Positions 35,385 to 44,735 are shown, numbered from the stretch's first letter. The stretch is DNA of 64,000 nucleotides from Corynebacterium tuberculostearicum SK141 (GCF_000175635.1 NZ_ACVP01000023.1:124001-188000), one strand, 5' to 3'. A program made the numbers and translations. The notes: generated by a model from the sequence alone, not told the origin.

Positions 35385-36398
35385 ATGACGAAGACATCTG
35401 CCACCACCGCCAAGGGCACTTCAAGTGCCACTACTGATGAAGAACAGGAAGTAGACCGCGGATCTCGCCGCAACCAAACCAACGATAACCCTTCTGCCGA
35501 CCTCGTCCGCGTTTATCTCAACGGCATCGGCAAGACCGCACTGCTCAGCGCGGAAGATGAGGTAGAGCTCGCTCAGGCCATCGAGGTTGGTCTGTACGCG
35601 GAGTACAAGCTGAATAACGCAGAAAAGCTCACCCGCGCGGAAAAGCGCGACCTTAAGATCCTCGCCCGTGAAGGCAAAAAGGCACGTTCCCACCTGCTCG
35701 AAGCCAACCTGCGCCTCGTTGTCTCGCTGGCAAAGCGCTACACCGGCCGCGGTATGCCACTGCTGGATCTCATCCAGGAGGGCAACCTAGGCCTTATCCG
35801 CGCAATGGAGAAGTTCGATTACGCCAAGGGATTTAAGTTCTCCACTTATGCCACGTGGTGGATCCGCCAGGCAATTACCCGCGGCATGGCTGACCAGTCC
35901 CGCACCATTCGCCTCCCCGTCCACTTGGTGGAGCAGGTAAACAAGCTTTCCCGCATTAAGCGCGAGATGTATCAATCCTTGGGCCGCGAAGCTACTAACG
36001 AGGAGCTTTCGGAAGAATCCGGCATTGATGAGAACAAGATTGAAATGCTGCTGCGCCAGTCGCGCGATCCGGTCTCTCTCGATATGCCGGTAGGTACCGA
36101 TGAAGAAGCTCCTTTGGGTGACTTCATCGAAGATGCGGAAGCTACCGATGCTGAAACTGCGGTCGTCGCTTCTATGCGCCACTCCGATATCCGCGGCGTG
36201 ATTGACACCTTGGAAAAGCGCGAGCAGGACGTCATCCGCCTACGCTACGGCCTCGATGATGGTGTTCCGCGCACCTTGGATCAGATTGGTCGCCGCTTCG
36301 GCCTCTCGCGCGAGCGCGTACGCCAGATTGAGCGCGAAGTCATGGCGAAGCTGCGCGATGGCAATCGCGCCGATCGCCTGCGCGAGTACGCTTTGTAA
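35385..36398 (+). CDS. sigB: Non-essential primary-like sigma factor SigB
   Basis: A 337-residue group 2 sigma factor. It lacks the long basic/acidic extension of SigA; after a Thr/Ser-rich start and a D-R-G-S-R-R-N-Q linker it begins region 1.2 at [12 protein letters not shown]. Region 2 has [12 protein letters not shown] and region 4.2 ends [10 protein letters not shown]. In C. glutamicum SigB serves stress, stationary-phase and low-oxygen genes. The ATG has a perfect AGGAGG seven bases upstream, which decides against the longer open frame. Position before dtxR-galE matches other corynebacteria. Confidence 0.95.
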   Translation: MTKTSATTAKGTSSATTDEEQEVDRGSRRNQTNDNPSADLVRVYLNGIGKTALLSAEDEVELAQAIEVGLYAEYKLNNAEKLTRAEKRDLKILAREGKKARSHLLEANLRLVVSLAKRYTGRGMPLLDLIQEGNLGLIRAMEKFDYAKGFKFSTYATWWIRQAITRGMADQSRTIRLPVHLVEQVNKLSRIKREMYQSLGREATNEELSEESGIDENKIEMLLRQSRDPVSLDMPVGTDEEAPLGDFIEDAEATDAETAVVASMRHSDIRGVIDTLEKREQDVIRLRYGLDDGVPRTLDQIGRRFGLSRERVRQIEREVMAKLRDGNRADRLREYAL

Positions 36399-36431
36399 TC
36401 CACGCCTACTGCATTCGGCAGCACATCCTCT

Positions 36432-36474
36432 CCCCGGGCCCATCTGGCAACGTACCGCCATGGGCTCGGGGTTT
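36432..36474 (+). terminator. Terminator after sigB
   Basis: CCCCGGGCCCAT pairs with ATGGGCTCGGGG (one mismatch) across a 16-base loop, followed by TTT. Confidence 0.75.
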
Positions 36475-36519
36475 GGCGTTGATAAGGCATCGGCTTGGTT
36501 CTTAGCGGCGAGCCAAGCC

Positions 36520-36535
36520 TTAGGTAGGCTAATCT
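36520..36535. promoter_or_regulatory. DtxR-box-like sequence upstream of dtxR
   Basis: TTAGGTAGGCTAATCT resembles the 19-bp DtxR operator TTAGGTTAGSCTAACCTAA but lacks one central base, so symmetry is imperfect. It lies 86 bases before the dtxR start and also offers a -10-like TAGGCT. Autoregulation is possible but unproven. Confidence 0.35.
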
Positions 36536-36620
36536 GGACTGCAGAGTCTAGAAAGCGCTTTCCCGTTCTTGGGCGGGACTATAGCCGCGTAACTGTATTC
36601 ACACAGAAAGGTATGCCCAC

Positions 36621-37298
36621 GTGAGGGACCTAGTTGATACAACGGAGATGTATCTGCGGACCATCTACGAGCTAGAGGAAGAAGGCATTACTCCCCTGCG
36701 CGCCCGCATTGCGGAGCGTTTGGAGCAGTCCGGGCCTACGGTTTCCCAGACTGTAGCTCGCATGGAGCGCGATGGCCTTTTGCACGTGCGCACCGACCGC
36801 AGTTTGGATCTCACGGACAAGGGCCGCGACCTAGCTACCGCAGTCATGCGCAAGCACCGGTTGGCAGAGCGTTTGCTTACCGACGTCCTGGGGCTCGACA
36901 TTGCCAAGGTCCACGACGAGGCCTGCCGGTGGGAGCACGTCATGAGCGAAGAGGTGGAAAAGCGCATGGTCGCCGTTCTCGATGACCCGACGCGGTCCCC
37001 CTTTGGCAATCCTATTCCGGCGCTGTCTGCACTTGGCTTCGATGTTCCGCAGCCGGATCAGGGCACCCGGGCGGTCGATCTCCCCAATGGCGAGCAGGTC
37101 TCCGCGACCGTCATCCAGGTCAATGAAATCCTGCAGGTTGATGATGGCACCTTTCAGGAGCTCACCGATGCCGGCATTCGTGTGGGCGCCAAGGTATCTG
37201 TAGTCAATAACAGCGGCACGATCACACTGTCGACACCGGAAGGTGGCAGCGTCGTGCTTTCCGACGATTTGGCGCACGCAGTGCGCGTGGAGGTATAG
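36621..37298 (+). CDS. dtxR: Iron-dependent master repressor DtxR
   Basis: A 225-residue repressor that binds Fe(II) and silences iron-acquisition genes. The winged helix at 25-60 has the recognition segment [14 protein letters not shown]. All metal ligands known from the C. diphtheriae protein fall at the same numbers: Met10, His79, Glu83, His98, Cys102, Glu105 and His106. A C-terminal SH3-like domain starts about residue 145. Translation starts at GTG. galE begins two bases after the stop, so the two are cotranscribed. Confidence 0.97.
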   Translation: MRDLVDTTEMYLRTIYELEEEGITPLRARIAERLEQSGPTVSQTVARMERDGLLHVRTDRSLDLTDKGRDLATAVMRKHRLAERLLTDVLGLDIAKVHDEACRWEHVMSEEVEKRMVAVLDDPTRSPFGNPIPALSALGFDVPQPDQGTRAVDLPNGEQVSATVIQVNEILQVDDGTFQELTDAGIRVGAKVSVVNNSGTITLSTPEGGSVVLSDDLAHAVRVEV

Positions 37299-37300
37299 CT

Positions 37301-38287
37301 ATGAAGCTTCTCGTCACAGGTGGCGCCGGCTATGTAGGCAGCGTCTGCGCCGCAGTATTGGTCGAACAAGGCCATGACGTAACCATCATCGATAATTTCT
37401 CCACCGGCAACCGCGAGGCCGTTCCGGAAGCTGCCCGCGTCATCGAGGGCGACGTCGCGGACAAGGCTGCCGAGGTCCTGGGCGAAGGCGGCTTCGAAGG
37501 CGTCATTCACTTCGCTGCGCGCTCCTTGGTGGGCGAATCCGTCGAGAAACCAGTTGAGTACTGGCAGCACAACGTCGTTACTACCCTTACGCTGCTGAAT
37601 GCCATGCGGGATAACGACGTCAAAAACCTCGTCTTTTCCTCCACCGCTGCAACCTACGGTGAGCCCGACCAGGTGCCGATTACGGAAGACATGCCAACCC
37701 AGCCCACCAATCCGTATGGTGCGACCAAACTGGCCATCGACTACATGATCACGTCCTTTGCCCACGCCTACGGCCTGGGCGCTACCTCGCTGCGCTATTT
37801 CAATGTGGCTGGCGCCTACGGAAATATTGGCGAGAACCGCGAGGTAGAAACGCACCTCATCCCCATCGTGTTGCAGGTTGCTTTGGGCCACCGGGATAAG
37901 ATTTTCATGTTCGGTGATGACTGGGATACCGCAGACGGCACCCCAGTGCGTGACTACATCCATATCCGCGATCTAGCCGACGCCCACGTGCTTGCCCTTG
38001 AGTCCAACGAATCTGGCGCCCACCGCATTTACAACTTGGGTTCTGGCGATGGGTACTCCGTCAAGCAGGTCATCGAGATGTGTCGCAAGGTCACCGGACA
38101 CGACATTCCGGCTGAGGTGGCCCCACGCCGCGCGGGCGACCCAGCTACGCTCATCGCTTCCTCTGAGAAGATTCAGCGGGAGCTCGGGTGGAATCCCACC
38201 CGAACGGACCTGGAAACCATCGTCACCGACGCGTGGAACTTCACCCGACAGCTTGGCGATAAGGCACATTCCGCAAAGCGGTCCTAG
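37301..38287 (+). CDS. galE: UDP-glucose 4-epimerase
   Basis: A 328-residue short-chain dehydrogenase-type epimerase that interconverts UDP-glucose and UDP-galactose, needed for galactan in the cell wall. It shows the NAD-binding [10 protein letters not shown] at residues 5-14, the S-S-T-A-A-T-Y-G region near 115, and the catalytic Y-x3-K as P-Y-G-A-T-K near 142. Length is usual for the actinobacterial GalE that follows dtxR. It is tightly coupled to dtxR. Confidence 0.95.
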   Translation: MKLLVTGGAGYVGSVCAAVLVEQGHDVTIIDNFSTGNREAVPEAARVIEGDVADKAAEVLGEGGFEGVIHFAARSLVGESVEKPVEYWQHNVVTTLTLLNAMRDNDVKNLVFSSTAATYGEPDQVPITEDMPTQPTNPYGATKLAIDYMITSFAHAYGLGATSLRYFNVAGAYGNIGENREVETHLIPIVLQVALGHRDKIFMFGDDWDTADGTPVRDYIHIRDLADAHVLALESNESGAHRIYNLGSGDGYSVKQVIEMCRKVTGHDIPAEVAPRRAGDPATLIASSEKIQRELGWNPTRTDLETIVTDAWNFTRQLGDKAHSAKRS

Positions 38288-38299
38288 ACGCCGCGCGTG

Positions 38300-39385
38300 T
38301 TAGGCGGGGCTGTCGACGCGGAGCCCCGCCGCCTCGCGGGCTAGCTCGCAACCATGGCATAGGCTGGAGACCAACCGCTTTCCCATGCCGCTGCGATATC
38401 CCTGCGTTATGAGGCGCCCCAAATTGTGATGGGGCGCCTCTTCTACTACTACGGAAAGCGCCGGACCGGCATAAATTCCGAATTCATGGGACACCTGGCT
38501 AGCAGCATACAAAGCTAGGGCGTTATAGCGAATAGAGCCCTGGAATGTACGCGCTACCGCCAATAGCAGGTCACCTGCTTCCTGCGGCGCGGAGACGAGC
38601 TCCGTAATGACTAGGTCGCGGGTCCAAGTGGTAGACATCCACATGGCTGCCACACACAACAATTCTTCATTTTCTAGGGTTTCCTCCAGCGATTCGACTT
38701 CGCTGAGCACATAGCGAACATCGGCAATGAGGTGTTTGACCACCTGCACTGGATCTGAAGTGCCGTATCCGTGCCCGGCGCGCAGTTGGCGGGCAATCTC
38801 TTCGGCGCATCGCTCCATGGCCCTAATCTCTTCTTCCCCAAAGTATGGGTTCGGGTCCTTGAAGCGCTGGACCAAGTCATGACGGTTCAGTTCCGGAAGC
38901 ATGCCGTTATTCACGCAGGCGCGCATCGTGTGGCTCGTCGAGATGGCGGGTATGGTTCCTTCCATCCAGTTCTGCAGCGGGCCCTCGCCGCTTTCTGTGG
39001 CGTGGCCAAAGATGAGGTCATAGGCGGTATCGGTGGATAGTTCTTCGGCCAGCCAGCAGGCATCGATGCCCATACCTGTCCGGTCTTGGAAATGGTAAAG
39101 AGACTGCAGAATATCCCAGAGCTCTCCTTCCTCGCGCTGGGAGAGCACGAAGCAGAAAATGATTTCAGGGTTTCCGCAGTGAAACGCTTCCATCACCTCG
39201 TGCAGGGCACCAGGCACATCGTGCAAATCGAGGCGGGCTACTGGTCCGATGCTGTGTCCGCGTTGGCTGGGTTGGATGGAGATGAGGATGACTGATTCAG
39301 TGGGAAAGAATCCGAGGATTCCTGGGATATTGGCGAGGATATCGCCGGGCGTACGGATGGGCTGAGTTGGTGTTGTGATGTCCAT
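38300..39385 (-). CDS. DUF4192 family protein
   Basis: A 361-residue soluble protein. The DUF4192 signature is at the N-terminus (R-T-P-G-D-I-L-A-N-I-P-G-I-L-G-F-F-P-T-E-S-V), followed by alpha/beta and helical segments with C-W-L-A-E-E and E-R-C-A-E-E-I-A. It is conserved in actinobacteria between galE and PAC2 genes; function unknown. The ATG at 39385 was chosen because it is just ahead of family-like sequence. The frame is open a further 51 codons, but that segment is Arg/Pro-rich and lies across the divergent promoter region. Confidence 0.83.
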   Translation of the reverse strand: MDITTPTQPIRTPGDILANIPGILGFFPTESVILISIQPSQRGHSIGPVARLDLHDVPGALHEVMEAFHCGNPEIIFCFVLSQREEGELWDILQSLYHFQDRTGMGIDACWLAEELSTDTAYDLIFGHATESGEGPLQNWMEGTIPAISTSHTMRACVNNGMLPELNRHDLVQRFKDPNPYFGEEEIRAMERCAEEIARQLRAGHGYGTSDPVQVVKHLIADVRYVLSEVESLEETLENEELLCVAAMWMSTTWTRDLVITELVSAPQEAGDLLLAVARTFQGSIRYNALALYAASQVSHEFGIYAGPALSVVVEEAPHHNLGRLITQGYRSGMGKRLVSSLCHGCELAREAAGLRVDSPA

Positions 39386-39470
39386 GGCCCCAGCTTCAAC
39401 CTCGCGCGCAACTCTGTATAGGCCACCAGGGGCTAGGTGGCGAGGATCTGTGGATAGGTGGGGTGAAGGG

Positions 39471-39484
39471 GGCGTCGGCAAGCG
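39471..39484 (+). repeat. 14-bp repeat, exact copy 5 (intergenic)
   Basis: GGCGTCGGCAAGCG preceded by a G-rich run (GGTGGGGTGAAGGG) in the divergent DUF4192-PAC2 spacer. The 242-bp spacer shows nothing else recognisable. Confidence 0.8.
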
Positions 39485-39627
39485 GCTTTCCACACCCCGC
39501 CCGGGATTGCGCTGGCAATGCGCAGCGGTTTGGGGCACAATTGTTTATTTAACCTCGCAGTGCGCGCGGGAATAGTAAGCACGCGCGCGGCGTTGGGGTA
39601 GGTAAGAAAGCAAGGAGGTAACACAAC

Positions 39628-40692
39628 ATGCACGAAGAAGATCGCCGCATGTATGAGCTGGAATATCCGGCTCCGGTGATTAGGGATGATTCCGGTGACG
39701 GACAAGGCCCCACCATGATTGTTGCCATGCACGGTTATGCTGACGCTGGCCAGGCCATTGAGGCAAGTGCTGACCACCTGAAGGCCGCTTTGGAAGGCCG
39801 TCAGCTGGCGTCGTTTAACTCTGATGAGCTGATTGATTACCGCTCGCGCCGCCCGGCTGTCACGATCGATAAGGATCGGGCGCTGGAAATCGAGTCCATG
39901 GATCTTGGTATTAAGGTCCTGCGCGATAATTCCGGCAAGACCTTCCTACTGCTGTCTGGCCCTGAACCAGACATGCGCTGGGAGGCGTTTACTACCGCCG
40001 TGGTGAAGCTGGTGGAAAAGTTCAATATCGAAGACACCATTATGCTCTATGCCGCGCCGATGCCGGTGCCGCATACCCGCCCCACGGTGGTTACGGCCCA
40101 TGGCACCTCCTCCCGCTTGACTGAGCACATGCTCTCGATGGATTCCACCATGATGGTGCCGGGCTCCGCCGCGCTGTATCTGGAAAAGGCTCTGGCGGAT
40201 AAGCACCGCACGGTGGCTGGATATACCGTCCACGTGCCGCATTATCTGGCAGCTTCGCCTTATCCTCAGGCCACGTTCCAGTTGCTGGATTCGGTGGCGC
40301 GGGCGGCGCGCCTCAATATTCCTTTGGGCAGCATTGAAGCCGATATATCTCGCGTGGAAAACCAGCTGGAGGAGCAAGTTGGTGGCTCGGATGAGATCGA
40401 AGGCGTAGTCCAACAACTCGAGCAGCAATATGACGCTTACATGGAGCGCTACCGCAAGGAGCATCCGCAGGCGATCATGCCCGGCGAGGAGCCCATGCCT
40501 ACCGGTGAGGAAATCAGCGAGGAGTTCCAGGCATTTTTGGCTTCCTTGGATGAAGAAGAAAGCCAGCAGATCATCAATACCGAGATCGATGACCGCGAAG
40601 ATTCCGGCGAGGAGGAAGGCCCGCAGTCCTATGATGGCAAGGACGGCCCTGATTCTGCTTCGGGCGAGGGCGACTTAGGTGACGATATCTAA
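39628..40692 (+). CDS. PAC2 family protein
   Basis: A 354-residue protein. The PAC2 core (about 8-260) begins Y-E-L-E-Y-P-A-P-V-I and has V-A-M-H-G-Y-A-D-A-G-Q, F-N-S-D-E-L-I-D-Y-R-S-R-R-P and G-S-A-A-L-Y-L-E-K-A-L. PAC2 proteins are related to proteasome-assembly chaperones; in actinobacteria the role is unknown. A Glu/Asp/Gly-rich acidic tail of about 90 residues follows. AAGGAGG lies ten bases before the ATG. It is followed after a short gap by the Ski2-like helicase and may be cotranscribed. Confidence 0.87.
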   Translation: MHEEDRRMYELEYPAPVIRDDSGDGQGPTMIVAMHGYADAGQAIEASADHLKAALEGRQLASFNSDELIDYRSRRPAVTIDKDRALEIESMDLGIKVLRDNSGKTFLLLSGPEPDMRWEAFTTAVVKLVEKFNIEDTIMLYAAPMPVPHTRPTVVTAHGTSSRLTEHMLSMDSTMMVPGSAALYLEKALADKHRTVAGYTVHVPHYLAASPYPQATFQLLDSVARAARLNIPLGSIEADISRVENQLEEQVGGSDEIEGVVQQLEQQYDAYMERYRKEHPQAIMPGEEPMPTGEEISEEFQAFLASLDEEESQQIINTEIDDREDSGEEEGPQSYDGKDGPDSASGEGDLGDDI

Positions 40693-40726
40693 CTAACCCG
40701 CCCCCATCGCCGCTAAGGTGGTGGGG

Positions 40727-43270
40727 GTGAACTTATCTCAGCTGCTGCCAGATTTAACGGAAGTACCCGAGTCCCTCGTAGACGAGGCAATTTGGGATAC
40801 CTTTACCTCGTGGACCACCGGCCGGGGTATCAATTTGTACCCAGCGCAAGAAGAAGCCTCGCTCGGCATTTTGGCCGGCGATAATGTCATCCTCGCTACC
40901 CCTACGGGCTCGGGAAAGTCCATGGTGGCTAATGCTGCACATTTCATCGCCCTAGCGCGTGGCCAGCGCAGTTTCTATACCGCGCCGATTAAGGCCCTTG
41001 TGAGCGAGAAGTTCTTTGCCCTTTGCGATATCTTCGGCGCCGAGAATGTGGGCATGATGACTGGCGACGCCACCGTTAATGGCAACGCCCCCATCATCGC
41101 CGCCACCGCCGAGATTGTGGCCAATATTGCGCTGCGCGATGGCGCCGAGGCCAATATCGACCAAGTAGTGATGGACGAGTTCCACTACTACTCCGAGCCG
41201 GATCGCGGTTGGGCCTGGCAGGTGCCGCTGCTGGAATTGTCCAAAGCACAGTTCCTGCTCATGTCCGCCACTCTGGGCGATACTCAGTGGCTAGAAGAAG
41301 ATCTCACCCGCCGCACCGGCCGCGCCACCAACCTCGTCGCCGGTTCCACGCGTCCCGTCCCACTGGACTTTTCCTATGTCTTTAGCGCGGTGCACGAGAC
41401 CATCGAGGCGCTCTTGGCCGATAAGAAAGCACCCATCTACGTGGTGCACTTCTCGCAGCGTGAAGCGGCCGAGCGCGCCCAGGCGCTTACCTCTCTTTCG
41501 GGGATCATCACTAAAGAAGAAAAGGAAGCCATTGCCCAGGAAATAGGTGGGTTCCGCTTCACCACTGCCTTTGGCAAAGATCTGTCCAAGCTCTTGCGCA
41601 AGGGCATCGGCATCCACCACGCGGGAATGCTGCCCAAGTACCGCCGATTGGTAGAGCGCCTGGCGCAAAAGGGCCTGCTTAAGGTCATTTGTGGCACCGA
41701 TACCCTGGGTGTGGGCATTAACGTGCCCATCCGCACCGTGCTGATGACTGGGCTTGCCAAGTTCGACGGCCAGCGCCAGCGCATCCTCAAATCGCGCGAA
41801 TTCCACCAGATTGCCGGCCGCGCCGGCCGCGCCGGCTATGACACCGAGGGCACCGTGGTGGTCGAGGCCCCCGAGCACGAGATTGAAAATGCTAAGGAGC
41901 GCCGCCGCATCGGCGACGATCCCAAGCGCTTGAAGAAGCTGAAGAAGAAGTCCGCCCGAGAAGGCGAGGTGTCCTGGTCCGAGAAGACTTTCGCGCGCCT
42001 TACTGAGGCTGAGCCGGAACAGCTTACCTCTCAGTTCCGCGTTTCTAATTCCATGCTGCTCAACGTCTTGGCACGCCACGGCAATGGCTATGACCACATG
42101 CGCCACCTGCTGCGGGACAATCACGATAATCGCAGCAAGCAGAATAAGGACATCCTCACCGCCCTCGATCTCTTCCGCGGGCTAGTGGATTCCGGCGTGG
42201 TGCAAAAATCGACCAAGGGATTAGATATCTACGGCCGCCCCTACCATTTGGTGCGAGAATTGCCGCGAGACTTTGCTCTCAATCAGCCGCTGGGCCCATT
42301 CGCGCTGGCGGCGCTCTCGCTGCTGGATCCGGAGGAAGAGACCTATAACCTGGACGTCATTTCCGTGTTCGAGGCCATCCTGGATGACCCGCGCCAGGTG
42401 CTCATTGCCCAGCAGAAGCAGCGCCGCGGCGAAGAGATAGCCGCGCTGAAGGCGGACGGGGTGGACTACACCGACCGCATGAATATCGTAGAAGACATCA
42501 CCTGGCCGAAGCCGCTCGAGGAGCTACTGGAGCAGGCCTACGATACTTTTGCTGAGACTAATGCATGGGTTAAGGAGTTCGAGCTGCGGCCCAAGTCCGT
42601 GGTGCGCGACATGCTCGAGAACGCCATGACCTTCTCGGATTTGGTCGCCACCTACGGCTTGGCCCGCTCCGAGGGCGTGATTTTGCGCTACCTGACCGAC
42701 GCCTGGCGTACCCTCAAGCAATCCATTCCGGACGAGTACAACACGCCAGAACTCGAAGACATCGTTATCTGGCTAGGTGAGCTTATCCGCCAGGTGGATT
42801 CCTCGCTTGTCGACGAATGGGCGCAAATGGCCGGTGAAGACTCCCCCATCGACCAAGACACGGTGGATCGCGAGCTGGCCTTTGGCGTGGAGGACCCCAC
42901 CGCGCTCACGGCCAATCGCCGCGCCTTTACCATCATGGTGCGCAATTACATGTTCCGCTTGGTGCAGCTCTTTGCTTTGGAAAAGGAAGACCGCTTGGCG
43001 GAGCTGCTTGATTACTTGGACGAGGTGCCGGACTTCGGCGCTATCCTGGATGATTACTTCGATGAGTATGATGACATCGATTCCGGCCCCGAGGCCCGCG
43101 GCCCGGGGTTTTTCCGCCTTGGCGATACTGACTCGCGTGCGTGGTCCGTGCGCCAGATCATCAAGGACCCAGACGGCGACCACGCCTACCAGTTCGTCGC
43201 TACGGTAGACCTCGATGCCTCCGATGAAGCCGGCGAGGTCCGCCTGGCGGATCTGCGCGTGGAGTACTAG
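40727..43270 (+). CDS. Ski2/Mtr4-like DExH-box RNA helicase
   Basis: An 847-residue superfamily II helicase. Motif I is A-T-P-T-G-S-G-K-S near residue 57, motif Ia A-P-I-K-A-L, motif II D-E-F-H-Y near 155, motif III M-S-A-T-L, and motif VI Q-I-A-G-R-A-G-R-A-G near 360. The C-terminal half matches the DUF3516 helicase-associated region. It is related to the mycobacterial protein often called HelY, and a role in RNA processing or decay is inferred. Three GTGs are possible; the third (40727) is seven bases after a TAAGGT -10-like box, which favours leaderless initiation there. Confidence 0.88.
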   Translation: MNLSQLLPDLTEVPESLVDEAIWDTFTSWTTGRGINLYPAQEEASLGILAGDNVILATPTGSGKSMVANAAHFIALARGQRSFYTAPIKALVSEKFFALCDIFGAENVGMMTGDATVNGNAPIIAATAEIVANIALRDGAEANIDQVVMDEFHYYSEPDRGWAWQVPLLELSKAQFLLMSATLGDTQWLEEDLTRRTGRATNLVAGSTRPVPLDFSYVFSAVHETIEALLADKKAPIYVVHFSQREAAERAQALTSLSGIITKEEKEAIAQEIGGFRFTTAFGKDLSKLLRKGIGIHHAGMLPKYRRLVERLAQKGLLKVICGTDTLGVGINVPIRTVLMTGLAKFDGQRQRILKSREFHQIAGRAGRAGYDTEGTVVVEAPEHEIENAKERRRIGDDPKRLKKLKKKSAREGEVSWSEKTFARLTEAEPEQLTSQFRVSNSMLLNVLARHGNGYDHMRHLLRDNHDNRSKQNKDILTALDLFRGLVDSGVVQKSTKGLDIYGRPYHLVRELPRDFALNQPLGPFALAALSLLDPEEETYNLDVISVFEAILDDPRQVLIAQQKQRRGEEIAALKADGVDYTDRMNIVEDITWPKPLEELLEQAYDTFAETNAWVKEFELRPKSVVRDMLENAMTFSDLVATYGLARSEGVILRYLTDAWRTLKQSIPDEYNTPELEDIVIWLGELIRQVDSSLVDEWAQMAGEDSPIDQDTVDRELAFGVEDPTALTANRRAFTIMVRNYMFRLVQLFALEKEDRLAELLDYLDEVPDFGAILDDYFDEYDDIDSGPEARGPGFFRLGDTDSRAWSVRQIIKDPDGDHAYQFVATVDLDASDEAGEVRLADLRVEY

Positions 43271-43320
43271 CCAGCGAAAACGACAAAGCCGCCCTGGTTG
43301 CCGCGTCCGGGGGTAAGGGG

Positions 43321-43334
43321 GGCGTCGGCAAGCG
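43321..43334 (+). repeat. 14-bp repeat, exact copy 6 (intergenic)
   Basis: GGCGTCGGCAAGCG preceded by GGGGGTAAGGGG, lying in the loop between arms GCCGCCCT (43288-43295) and AGGGCGGC (43337-43344) that separate the convergent helicase and ahpD genes. Confidence 0.8.
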
Positions 43335-43359
43335 CGAGGGCGGCTATGGGCCGGCTATT

Positions 43360-43884
43360 TTAGCGTGCGGCCTCGATCTGGACGGCCTGAGCCACAGCCT
43401 GGACAACGGCCGCAACCTTGACGGCCTCCCAGACCTGCTCCTTTCTCAGGCCAGCCTCGTTGAGCTCGTGAGCGTGGGCACCCAGGCAGTGCTCGCAGCC
43501 ATTGATGGCGGAGACTGCGGTATTCCACAGCTCGAAGTTGGCCTTGTCTACGCCCGGCTTGGAGATGATGTTCATGCGCAGGCCGAACTTCACCTGTGCG
43601 TAGTCATCGCCCAACCAGCCCTTGGCGCGGTAGGCAACATTGTTCATCGCCATAACGGTGGCTGCGCCGTAAGCTGCCTCGAAGGCTTCCTCGGAGAGGT
43701 GCTCCTTTGCTTCCTCCGCAATCTCAGACAGCACGGTGTCATTGCGGGTTGCGGCGGCCGATGCCAGCAGGCAGCCCCAGAGCTGCTCCTCGTCCAAGTC
43801 CTTGGAACGGGTCAGGGTGCCCAGGTTGAGCTTCTGGTCCTTGGCGTACTCCGGCAGGGAAGACTTCAGATTATCAATAGACAT
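43360..43884 (-). CDS. ahpD: Alkyl hydroperoxide reductase subunit D
   Basis: A 174-residue AhpD with the catalytic C-x2-C at Cys130/Cys133 ([10 protein letters not shown]), proton-relay Glu118 and His137, all at the positions known from M. tuberculosis AhpD. It reduces AhpC using lipoamide and dihydrolipoamide-containing partners. AAAGGAG is upstream of the ATG. It is downstream of ahpC on the same strand, but a terminator-like hairpin lies between them, so its level may be lower than that of AhpC. Confidence 0.95.
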   Translation of the reverse strand: MSIDNLKSSLPEYAKDQKLNLGTLTRSKDLDEEQLWGCLLASAAATRNDTVLSEIAEEAKEHLSEEAFEAAYGAATVMAMNNVAYRAKGWLGDDYAQVKFGLRMNIISKPGVDKANFELWNTAVSAINGCEHCLGAHAHELNEAGLRKEQVWEAVKVAAVVQAVAQAVQIEAAR

Positions 43885-43937
43885 AACTTTTCTCCTTTGC
43901 GGTTTTGATAGGAATTTTCTGCACTGGATTTAAAAGG

Positions 43938-43961
43938 AAACCCCGCCTTGGAAGCGGGGTA
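43938..43961 (-). terminator. Hairpin between ahpC and ahpD (partial terminator)
   Basis: On the minus strand ACCCCGC, a short loop, and GCGGGGT are followed by TTCCTTTTA. It lies directly after the ahpC stop and before the ahpD ribosome-binding site. Confidence 0.7.
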
Positions 43962-43981
43962 AACCTGCATCTCAGTGAGAT

Positions 43982-44575
43982 TTAGAGTGCGGACTGAACG
44001 ACGTCCATCTTGTTGATGTTCTTGGTTGGGTCGTTCTTCTCCCAGTTGCAAGCGCAGACCTCTTCGGACTGCAGGGCGTCGAGCACTCGCAGAACCTCGT
44101 CTACGTTACGGCCGACAGCATCCGGGGTGACGGATACGAACTGGATAACACCATCCGGGTCGATGATGAAGGTAGCGCGGTCAGCAACGCCATCGGCGTT
44201 TTCTACGCCCAGTGCACGGATAAGGTCGTGGCGCACGTCGGAGAACATTGGGAAAGGAACTTCCTTCAGGTCCGGATGGGTTGCGCGCCAGTTGAAGTGA
44301 GCGAACTCGTTATCGGTGGAGCCACCGAGGATCTGGGTATCGCGGTCCTGGAATTCCTCGTCCAACTTGCCAAAGGCAGCGATCTCGGTCGGGCAAACGA
44401 AGGTGAAGTCCTTCGGGTAGAAGAAGACGACCTTCCACTTACCCTCGTACTTGTCCAGGGATACCTGCTCGAAGTAATCCTCCGGCTGGTTAGCGTTGAC
44501 GTCGTGCAGGTCGCCACCGGTCAGGGCGGTGAGGTTGAACTCTGGGAACTTTTCGCCGACGGTCAAAATAGGCAT
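43982..44575 (-). CDS. ahpC: Alkyl hydroperoxide reductase / peroxiredoxin AhpC
   Basis: A 197-residue 2-Cys peroxiredoxin. The peroxidatic Cys61 is in F-V-C-P-T-E, and the resolving cysteines are C174 and C176 (V-C-A-C), the three-cysteine arrangement of M. tuberculosis AhpC. It detoxifies peroxides and peroxynitrite. The ATG at 44575 with AAAGGAG upstream is preferred over an earlier in-frame codon. It is divergent from oxyR, the expected peroxide regulator. Confidence 0.96.
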   Translation of the reverse strand: MPILTVGEKFPEFNLTALTGGDLHDVNANQPEDYFEQVSLDKYEGKWKVVFFYPKDFTFVCPTEIAAFGKLDEEFQDRDTQILGGSTDNEFAHFNWRATHPDLKEVPFPMFSDVRHDLIRALGVENADGVADRATFIIDPDGVIQFVSVTPDAVGRNVDEVLRVLDALQSEEVCACNWEKNDPTKNINKMDVVQSAL

Positions 44576-44640
44576 AGTCTTCAACTCCTTTAGCAAAGGC
44601 TTTTCCTCTAAGTTTCCTGCCGCTTTGTGTACAAGCAGCG

Positions 44641-44661
44641 GGGCCGGACCGTGTCCGGCCC
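44641..44661 (-). repeat. Perfect hairpin at the 5' end of the ahpC leader
   Basis: GGGCCGGAC, a 3-base loop and GTCCGGCCC form a perfect 9-bp stem. Given the promoter at 44672-44699 it would lie within the first few bases of the ahpC mRNA, where it could protect the transcript from decay or affect initiation. Confidence 0.6.
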
Positions 44662-44671
44662 AACACGATCA

Positions 44672-44699
44672 GTTATACCATCTTTTCCGCTCGCGTCAA
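44672..44699 (-). promoter_or_regulatory. ahpC promoter
   Basis: On the minus strand TTGACG, a 16-base spacer and TATAAC form a near-consensus promoter for ahpC. A TATAGA -10-like box for oxyR lies at 44710-44715 on the other strand. Confidence 0.6.
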
Positions 44700-44707
44700 T
44701 AGCAAAT

Positions 44708-44734
44708 CCTATAGATAAGTGTTAGAGTGATAGG
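44708..44734. promoter_or_regulatory. Candidate OxyR operator between ahpC and oxyR
   Basis: CCTAT and ATAGG form an inverted repeat with a 17-base spacer containing several A/T steps. It overlaps the oxyR -10-like box and lies just upstream of the ahpC -35. Assignment is by position only. Confidence 0.35.
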
Positions 44735-44735
44735 C

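Noticed and set aside
39375..39575. Small plus-strand frame in the DUF4192-PAC2 spacer
   Set aside because: Arg/Pro/Gly-rich product with no family match; it overlaps the DUF4192 start and contains the 14-bp repeat, so it is likely spurious.
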